This document shows, one piece after another, positions 1 to 5,201 of a stretch of DNA of 9,768 bases. The stretch's first letter is position 1. Each line of letters starts with the position of its first letter. The stretch comes from an uncultured beta proteobacterium (lineage in GTDB: Bacteria; Pseudomonadota; Gammaproteobacteria; Burkholderiales; Rhodocyclaceae). Both the position numbers and the translations under genes were made by a program. Under the pieces are notes generated by a model. That model searched no databases. It was given only the letters and a program-made list of their open reading frames with translations, and was not told where the DNA came from. Where the stretch lies: assembly GCA_903953145.1 (NCBI GenBank), contig CAJBIL010000304.1:1-9768 (forward strand). Reading direction: 5' to 3'.

Positions 1-379
1 CCGGGCCGGCTGCACAATGATGGTCTTCGGTCTGCGGCTGCATGTCTTCAACATTCAGGATGCGGCCTTCATCATCGAGAAAAGCCACCGAAAGCGGTAA
101 AAAAGTATTGCGCATCCACATGCAGTGGCGCGTCGCCTGGGGAAAAACGAACAACATGCCTTGATTAGCGCCCATCGCACGCCGCTGCATCAAACCCTGC
201 ATTCGATTAACCTGATCGGCAGCCACTTCGGCATCGATCCGGTAAAAGCCGGCGGTGAGATCCATGCGCGGCATGTCAGCACCACTCGTACCGGCCAGCA
301 ACATGGCGACCAGCGCAAAATAGCCATGAATCAACCGGCGCTTCCGGATAGCGGATTCTTTTATAGTTTTTTCAGTCAT
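1..379 (-). CDS. DUF192 (UPF0127) family secreted/periplasmic protein, 3' part cut by window edge
   Basis: The first 126 codons are visible and the C-terminus lies beyond base 1. Residues 1-16 are polar and basic. They are followed by a hydrophobic segment (about 17-32, LIHGYFALVAMLLAG) that should be a signal peptide or membrane anchor. The DUF192 domain begins at about residue 45. Its hallmarks are visible: RMQGLMQR, then GMLFVFPQ, then the signature CMWMRNTFLPLSVAFLDDEG, then HHCAAGP near the edge. The family is a small beta-rich fold of unknown biochemical role, usually exported. The ATG shares one base with the stop of the small gene upstream (TGATG) and has no strong ribosome site of its own, so translation is probably coupled. 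It is probably the last visible gene of the nirJ-nirN-rluE unit. Family assignment is firm; function is unknown. Confidence 0.88.
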   Translation of the reverse strand, partial: MTEKTIKESAIRKRRLIHGYFALVAMLLAGTSGADMPRMDLTAGFYRIDAEVAADQVNRMQGLMQRRAMGANQGMLFVFPQATRHCMWMRNTFLPLSVAFLDDEGRILNVEDMQPQTEDHHCAAGP

Positions 380-606
380 CAGCGCGCTTTGCCGTGCTTG
401 TTTTTAGGGTGGCGCTTCGCCTTGTGCGCGGATTTCTTTTCCACAGGGTTGCTGTTTGTCGCCTTCGTTTTTCTGGGCTTTGGCGCATCCGCACCTGACG
501 TTACCGATGCAGACGCATCTTCAGCCGCCTTGGGAATTGCGAAAGCACTGCCCGTCATGGCGAACGAAAAAATCAGCACGATCAGCCGCGATAAAAGTTT
601 GTTCAT
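379..606 (-). CDS. Small secreted Lys/Arg/His-rich protein, 75 aa, function unknown
   Basis: I place the start at the ATG at 606 because AAGGGA lies about seven bases upstream and because this gives a clean signal peptide. That peptide is a KLLSR basic start, a hydrophobic core to about residue 18, and an AFA cleavage site at residues 21-23. An upstream in-frame start at 651 would overlap the rluE-like gene and spoil the signal. The mature part is about 52 residues. It begins Ala/Ser/Asp-rich and ends in a strongly basic tail (KKSAHKAKRHPKNKHGKAR) with no Cys and no predicted fold. It sits 13 nt behind the rluE stop, and its stop overlaps the DUF192 start. The tail could bind nucleic acid, anionic polymer or membrane surface, but that is speculation. 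I do not recognise a family. Confidence 0.72.
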   Translation of the reverse strand: MNKLLSRLIVLIFSFAMTGSAFAIPKAAEDASASVTSGADAPKPRKTKATNSNPVEKKSAHKAKRHPKNKHGKAR

Positions 607-619
607 TTTGAATCCCTTT

Positions 620-1201
620 TTACTGTTGAGGCATTGGCGCCAGATCGGCATAACTGCCAGAAATCAAGCGCCATTCACCGGGAGCAATGCCATTGACCGT
701 CGCAGCGCCGATAGCATAACGAATCAAACGTAAGGTGGGAAAACCAACGTAAGCTGTCATGCGCCGCACTTGCCGGTTCTTCCCCTCGGTGAGCTGAATT
801 TCGATCCAGGAGGTCGGCTGTGCCTTACGAACACGGATCGGTGGATCACGTGGCCACAAGCCCGCCACATCCAAGTCTTCGAGGCGCCGGACGCGACAAG
901 GCCGGGTCGTGAAATCAGCATAACGCACGCCGCTACGCAGCGCTTCCAACGCTGCGTCGGTCGGCTCGCCGTCCACTTGCACCCAATAGGTTTTCGGCAG
1001 TTTGTAGCGCGGCTCGGCAATCTTCGCCTGCAAGCCGCCGTCGTCGGTGAGCAGCAACAGCCCTTCGCTGTCGGCATCCAGCCGGCCAGCAACGTAGACG
1101 CCAGGCATGGTCAGCAGGTCGGCCAACCCACGCCAGCGCCCCTCCGGGGTGAACTGGCTGAGGAAACCATAAGGCTTGTTGAGCAAAACGATGCGTGCCA
1201 T
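620..1201 (-). CDS. rluE: RluE/RsuA-family 23S rRNA pseudouridine synthase
   Basis: The 193-residue protein converts a uridine to pseudouridine in rRNA; in E. coli RluE the target is U2457 of 23S rRNA. The opening NKPYGFLSQF, the catalytic motif GRLDADSEGLLLLT with nucleophilic Asp42, and the RsuA/RluB/E/F signature EGKNRQVRRM (residues 139-148) followed by LRLIRYAIG are all present. There is no N-terminal S4 RNA-binding domain, as in RluE and unlike RsuA or RluB. The length is close to E. coli RluE (about 217 residues). The start ATG follows GGGGTAC, a usable ribosome site. The gene begins 14 nt after the nirN stop, so it may be co-transcribed with the heme d1 genes. The family is certain; the exact target base is inferred from the lack of S4 and overall similarity. 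Confidence 0.9.
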   Translation of the reverse strand: MARIVLLNKPYGFLSQFTPEGRWRGLADLLTMPGVYVAGRLDADSEGLLLLTDDGGLQAKIAEPRYKLPKTYWVQVDGEPTDAALEALRSGVRYADFTTRPCRVRRLEDLDVAGLWPRDPPIRVRKAQPTSWIEIQLTEGKNRQVRRMTAYVGFPTLRLIRYAIGAATVNGIAPGEWRLISGSYADLAPMPQQ

Positions 1202-1215
1202 GAAAGTACCCCGTT

Positions 1216-2814
1216 TTAGTGGGAGGTACCCTCTGAGCGTGTAATTTTGTTCCAGATGTTGTACTTGCCGACCGGCTTCCTGGCGGGGATACGTTTTATT
1301 TCCTTCAGCGTTTTTGTATCAATCACAACCAGCGCGCCATCCATCTCCCAAAGGCTGGCCAGCGCGTAACGGCCATCTCGGGTAAATTCAACGTGCGCCA
1401 GCGTTTGCCCTGGCGCTGCCTTGAATTCGTGCACGACCTCAAGCGTCTGCTTGTCGATGACCTGCAACACGTTCTTGTGCGCCTTGCTCATCATCGAGTC
1501 GGTAAAGGCGTAGCGGCTGTTTTCATGACTGCGCATGAAAAAACCAGGCCCCAGCGTCTTGATCTGTTTGATGTTTTCGTAAGTCTCAAGATCAATCACG
1601 CTGACCAGCCCCTCGTTGAGATTAGGCGAGGCCATCACCATGCGCATCTTGCCCTGCGGATCTTTCCACTGCCAGGTAATCCCGGAGCCGAGATGCGGCA
1701 TGCCGGGCATATCGAGGTCTGCTATCTTCTTGCGCCCGTCGAGGAAGATGACCTGCCCTTTGGTCGCCGTGCGCGACGAGCCAAGAATTTCGCCATAGCT
1801 CTGGGTGAAAAAGAAGTCGTCAAGATGATCCTTTAGTAGCGTCCGGCGTGGATAAAACATGCCCGGCTTGAACTCGCCTTCCTTGTACTGAAAGTCATGC
1901 ACCAATCCCTCGGCGACCGGCTCAGCTTCAGGGTCGTAGCTGATTTCCCAGGCTTCCGGTACGTCTTTCAGCGCAGCGACAAAACTCTTGCGCGGCGCAG
2001 CGTCGTAGACGGCTGAGACGCGCGAAGTCTTGGTACCCGCAGCATTGAGGGTGGGGATGACCTTAACCAGACTGAGATCTTTTGCGTCAAGCAGCACAAG
2101 GCTATGGGGCAGATAGTTGCCGACCATCACCCATTTACCATCCCCCGAGACGGCAGCATTGCGCGTGTTCAATCCAGCGCGAATCTCGGCAACGACCCGA
2201 AGATTGTAGATATCGAACTTGGTGATCCAGCCATCGCGCGAAGCAAAATACACGAAGCGACCATCCGGGGAAAATTTCGGCCCGCCATGTAGCGCATAAC
2301 GGCTGGGGAAACGATAGATCCGCTCCAGCTTATCGCCATCGAGGACAGACACATGGTGGTCGCCGGTTTCAACAACGATGAAAAGATTGAGCGGATCGGC
2401 ACCTTTCAGCCCAGTACCAGGCTTGGCTGGCAGCGTCAGGGCTTCTGCATCGACAATATGGGAGTGACGAATCTCGGCTTCAGCCCAAACCGGTGCGGGT
2501 AACACCGGCGTGTAAATGAAGTCGACGAGTTGCTGTGCTTCTGCAACACTCAACTTATCGCCAAAGCCAAGCATCTGTGACGCAACGCGCCCTTCAAGAA
2601 TGACCTTGAGGGCTTCGGGCTTGCGCAAACGCTCCAAGTTTTCGGGAAGCAGCGCCGGACCGACGCCCCCGAGTCGATTCTCCCCGTGACAACTGGCGCA
2701 ATGCGTCTTAAAAAGCGCCGCGCCCTCCACCACTTCTGCTGCCTCGACAAATGAGGCCAGCCCCATCAGAAGAATCGCCAGAAAATGGGCAAAAATCCAA
2801 AGCTGCCGACGCAT
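1216..2814 (-). CDS. nirN: NirN-like cytochrome c / heme d1 domain protein (dihydro-heme d1 dehydrogenase)
   Basis: This is a 532-residue periplasmic protein with a signal peptide (residues 1-26, cleavage near VEAA). It has a cytochrome c domain with CASCH at 39-43 and a probable axial Met81 (SQMLGF). A C-terminal eight-bladed propeller of the cytochrome cd1 family ends GKYNIWNK. The propeller aligns by eye with NirS: His176 (ALHGGP) matches the proximal heme d1 ligand. NirS's two distal catalytic histidines appear replaced, by Lys328 in LLKDHL and by a Trp in GITWQW; His374 (MPHLGSG) is kept. This fits NirN, which in Pseudomonas aeruginosa performs the last dehydrogenation of heme d1 synthesis, rather than nitrite reductase itself. 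The start at 2814 overlaps the nirJ stop by one base (TGATG), with GAGAAG upstream. In-frame codons before it run back inside nirJ and lack a signal peptide. Confidence 0.85.
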   Translation of the reverse strand: MRRQLWIFAHFLAILLMGLASFVEAAEVVEGAALFKTHCASCHGENRLGGVGPALLPENLERLRKPEALKVILEGRVASQMLGFGDKLSVAEAQQLVDFIYTPVLPAPVWAEAEIRHSHIVDAEALTLPAKPGTGLKGADPLNLFIVVETGDHHVSVLDGDKLERIYRFPSRYALHGGPKFSPDGRFVYFASRDGWITKFDIYNLRVVAEIRAGLNTRNAAVSGDGKWVMVGNYLPHSLVLLDAKDLSLVKVIPTLNAAGTKTSRVSAVYDAAPRKSFVAALKDVPEAWEISYDPEAEPVAEGLVHDFQYKEGEFKPGMFYPRRTLLKDHLDDFFFTQSYGEILGSSRTATKGQVIFLDGRKKIADLDMPGMPHLGSGITWQWKDPQGKMRMVMASPNLNEGLVSVIDLETYENIKQIKTLGPGFFMRSHENSRYAFTDSMMSKAHKNVLQVIDKQTLEVVHEFKAAPGQTLAHVEFTRDGRYALASLWEMDGALVVIDTKTLKEIKRIPARKPVGKYNIWNKITRSEGTSH

Positions 2815-4007
2815 CAGACACTTCTCACTTTGATGTACGGGCTCACCTTCAGGCGCTCCCGGCCCGGTGCAACACCGATTTCGTCGTCGTCCAGATAACA
2901 GCCCGGGTCCTCGGCCCATGCATCACCCGTCATCTGCTGCGCACGAACACGGGTATTACCATTGCAGATGTCGAAATGAATGCACTCACCGCAGCGCCCG
3001 GAAACCGTGCGTGGGTATTGTTTCAAGCCGGCAAGCAACGGGTCAGAGGTATCCATCCAGATATCCGAGAAATTCCGCTGTCGCACATTGCCCAACGTGT
3101 GATGCCACCACATCGTGTCTGGATGTACGTTGCCGAGATTATCAATATTGGCAACGTTAATACCGGAAGAGTTGCCGCCCCACTGCCGTAGCTTGGCTTG
3201 GACATGCTCGGCGCTGCCGGGGAAGTTCTTGCGCACCCAGTAGAGGAAATAAACGCCATCAGCATCGTTATTGCCCGTCGTGAACTCCTTGTGCAAGCCG
3301 CGCTGCTCGTACTCCCAACAAGTATCAAACAACAAGTCCATCGCCCAGCGCGTCAGTTTGTGCTGCGCGTCGTCCTTGCGGTTCTTGTTGCCACGCCCGG
3401 CGTAATTGAGGTGCGAGAAGTAGAAGCGGTCAATACCTTCATCCTCGACCAGTTTGAGGAGTTCCGGCAGGTCGTGCGCGTTATCCTGCGTCATCGTGAA
3501 GCGCACGCCGATCTTCAGGCCAAGATCACGACATAGCCGGATGCCGCGCAGCGAGGCCTCGAAGGCGCCGTCCATACGGCGGAATTTGTCGTGTGTCTCA
3601 CGAATACCGTCGAGTGAAACACCCACGTAATTGAAATCACATTCAGCAATCTGGTCGATATTGCCCTGATCAATCAGGGTACCGTTAGACGATAGCCCGA
3701 CATAGAAGCCCATTGCCTTGGCACGCTTGGCAATGTCAAAAATATCCGGGCGCAGCAACGGCTCGCCGCCGGAAAGGATCAGTACTGGTACACGAAAACG
3801 TTTGAGATCGTCCATCACGGCATAGATCTCTTCGGTGGCCAATTCACCCGGAAAATCCTTGTCGGCAGAAATCGAATAGCAATGTTTGCAAGTCAGATTA
3901 CAGCGCCGGATAAGGTTCCAGATCACCACCGGCGCCGGCGGATTACGCTTCGGCGCCATCGGCGTAGGCGCAGAAATTTCCTGCATATACTGGGAAATAC
4001 GAAACAT
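2814..4007 (-). CDS. nirJ: NirJ, radical SAM heme d1 biosynthesis protein
   Basis: The 397-residue cytoplasmic enzyme acts on the heme d1 precursor (12,18-didecarboxysiroheme), removing propionate side chains during heme d1 synthesis. The radical SAM cluster motif CNLTCKHC (Cys36, Cys40, Cys43) is followed by SGGEP (79-83) for SAM binding. The C-terminus has a SPASM-like auxiliary Fe-S motif with Cys339, Cys342, Cys348 and Cys370. The order CX2CX5CX~20C is typical of NirJ. The segment IWNLIRRCNLTCKHCYS is characteristic of NirJ rather than AhbC or PqqE. The start at 4007 has GAGAG seven bases upstream and lies about 21 nt after the predicted transcription start; a TTG start at 4076 would fall inside the FNR box and is rejected. 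It is the first gene of the unit and overlaps nirN by one base. Confidence 0.93.
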   Translation of the reverse strand: MFRISQYMQEISAPTPMAPKRNPPAPVVIWNLIRRCNLTCKHCYSISADKDFPGELATEEIYAVMDDLKRFRVPVLILSGGEPLLRPDIFDIAKRAKAMGFYVGLSSNGTLIDQGNIDQIAECDFNYVGVSLDGIRETHDKFRRMDGAFEASLRGIRLCRDLGLKIGVRFTMTQDNAHDLPELLKLVEDEGIDRFYFSHLNYAGRGNKNRKDDAQHKLTRWAMDLLFDTCWEYEQRGLHKEFTTGNNDADGVYFLYWVRKNFPGSAEHVQAKLRQWGGNSSGINVANIDNLGNVHPDTMWWHHTLGNVRQRNFSDIWMDTSDPLLAGLKQYPRTVSGRCGECIHFDICNGNTRVRAQQMTGDAWAEDPGCYLDDDEIGVAPGRERLKVSPYIKVRSV

Positions 4008-4027
4008 AACGAGACTCTCAATGACGG

Positions 4028-4076
4028 TCGGGGTATTAAAAGACAGGCACGGAGACGCAGCTTTGACGTGGATCAA
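4028..4076 (-). promoter_or_regulatory. FNR/ANR/DNR-type (class II) promoter of nirJ
   Basis: On the minus strand, TTGAT-CCAC-GTCAA occupies 4076-4063. It differs at one position from the FNR/ANR consensus TTGAT-N4-ATCAA. A -10 hexamer TTTAAT occupies 4040-4035. If transcription starts at 4028 (an A on the minus strand), the box is centred at exactly -41.5 and the hexamer spans -12 to -7, which is the layout of a class II anaerobic activator promoter. The leader is then about 21 nt and contains the nirJ ribosome site. The activator could be FNR/ANR (oxygen), DNR/NnrR (nitric oxide) or both; the sequence alone does not decide. Confidence 0.8.
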
Positions 4077-4106
4077 GCCTGCGGGGAAAACGGCCAGCTA
4101 GCCAAT

Positions 4107-4126
4107 ACGCCCGATGATCAGGGCGT
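4107..4126. repeat. Inverted repeat between methyltransferase gene and nirJ promoter
   Basis: ACGCCC (4107-4112) and GGGCGT (4121-4126) form a perfect 6-bp stem around an 8-base loop, 14 nt beyond the methyltransferase stop. In the direction of that gene the stem is followed by ATTGGC rather than a run of T, so it is a weak candidate for a transcription end. It lies in the 132-base gap upstream of nirJ, the only gap between the two minus-strand operons. Confidence 0.3.
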
Positions 4127-4139
4127 GATTAACGTGCGC

Positions 4140-5201
4140 CTAAACGGCCTTCAAAGCCACGGCATAAAGCTCAAACGTTGTGCGCCGAACAAATGCGAAC
4201 CTGAAGCCAGCCTCAAGCAATTTGGCGCGTAACGTCGTCGCGGTAAAACCCGTTTTGTGCAACATGAACACATTGTTATTAAGCAAAAACTTCCGGTAAC
4301 TGTAGATCATGTCAATCGGTGCGATCGGGCCGGCTTGAGATACGTAAGCCGTATCGTAGAGCCGGTCCTGCGCCACCATTTCACAAGCCGATTGCAGATC
4401 CGGCGTCCTGATGATCAAGGCGCCGCCCGGTGTGAGCACGCGATGAAACTCCTTCAGTGCGACGGGCACTTCGTGGTGAAACAAATGTTCGATGTTATGG
4501 CAGGAATACACGGCCTGCGCGCTCTCGCTTTGTACCGGCGACATTTCCGAAACCGACGCGATGATATCGGGATTGACGTCAGGATCGATGTCAAGCCTGA
4601 TCTCTCCCCATTTACCGTTCTGAAACACCGCCGGCAGGCTGGACAAGGTTGCCCGGCCGCATCCGACATGAAGCGCCATACCCGAGGTCAAATCAGCACC
4701 ACGGTTTTTCCACCAGTCAAAGACAGCCGCCAGATCACCCGTTTCAAAAAGGCATTCGCCCACCACCGCCTGCGCCTGAACGCCAACTGCATCATTCAAA
4801 TGGCTCAAGGGATCAGCAATGGCCTTTGCTTCTTCAAATCGTCGCTCAACCAGAAAGGTATTGGCGACCCCCAGATAAGGCTCGCTCATCGAAGGATCAA
4901 GCTCCAGTGCTTTTTGATACCACGTCCGTGCCGGCTCCATTTGCTTCTGACTGGCCAGGATCGTTCCCATCGTTAATGCGTAATCGGCGTTTTCAGGAGC
5001 CAGCTCAAGCGCGCGTTCGACCATTGACTCGGCCTCTCCAAAGAGGCCGACTTCAAGCGCCAGTCTACCGCTCAAATGCCAGGCCTCATCGCAGTCCGGC
5101 GCTACCTCCAGCGCACGGCGGTAACAGGAACCCGCCTCTTCAAACGCACCTCTTCGATGAAAGGAGACACCGGCCTCCAGCATCACAGTCTGTTCGCTCA
5201 T
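4140..5201 (-). CDS. TPR-repeat protein fused to a class I SAM-dependent methyltransferase
   Basis: The 353-residue protein has two parts. Residues 1 to about 170 hold four to five TPR units (for example AFEEAGSCYRRALEVAPDC and QMEPARTWYQKALELDPS), a protein-binding solenoid. The rest is a Rossmann-type methyltransferase: LHVGCGR (178-184) as SAM motif I, RLDIDP as motif II, then SCHNIEHLFHHE and ALKEFHRVLTPGGALIIRTPD, typical of Methyltransf_11-like enzymes. No signal peptide or membrane segment is seen. The start ATG overlaps the stop of the GT41 gene (ATGA), so the two are translationally coupled. Next to fliC, the likely job is methylation of a flagellin-linked sugar or of flagellin. The acceptor is not shown by the sequence, and methylation of another TPR-bound client or a surface glycan remains possible. 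Confidence 0.8.
   Translation of the reverse strand: MSEQTVMLEAGVSFHRRGAFEEAGSCYRRALEVAPDCDEAWHLSGRLALEVGLFGEAESMVERALELAPENADYALTMGTILASQKQMEPARTWYQKALELDPSMSEPYLGVANTFLVERRFEEAKAIADPLSHLNDAVGVQAQAVVGECLFETGDLAAVFDWWKNRGADLTSGMALHVGCGRATLSSLPAVFQNGKWGEIRLDIDPDVNPDIIASVSEMSPVQSESAQAVYSCHNIEHLFHHEVPVALKEFHRVLTPGGALIIRTPDLQSACEMVAQDRLYDTAYVSQAGPIAPIDMIYSYRKFLLNNNVFMLHKTGFTATTLRAKLLEAGFRFAFVRRTTFELYAVALKAV

Noticed and set aside
125..733. Plus-strand open frame of 202 codons across the DUF192 and small-protein genes
   Set aside because: Antisense to well-supported minus-strand genes; no domain, no ribosome site, translation has low-complexity character typical of a shadow frame.
2815..2919. N-terminal extension of nirN to 2919
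   Set aside because: It would lie inside nirJ and bury the signal peptide; the ATG at 2814 gives a normal signal sequence and the TGATG overlap.
4008..4076. TTG start of nirJ at 4076
   Set aside because: It falls within the FNR box upstream of the likely transcription start; the ATG at 4007 has its own ribosome site.
4107..4126. Factor-independent terminator after the methyltransferase gene
   Set aside because: Only a 6-bp stem with no following T-run; kept only as a low-confidence inverted repeat.
4257..4976. Plus-strand open frame of 239 codons opposite the methyltransferase gene
   Set aside because: The minus-strand frame has clear TPR and SAM motifs; the plus frame has no recognisable features.
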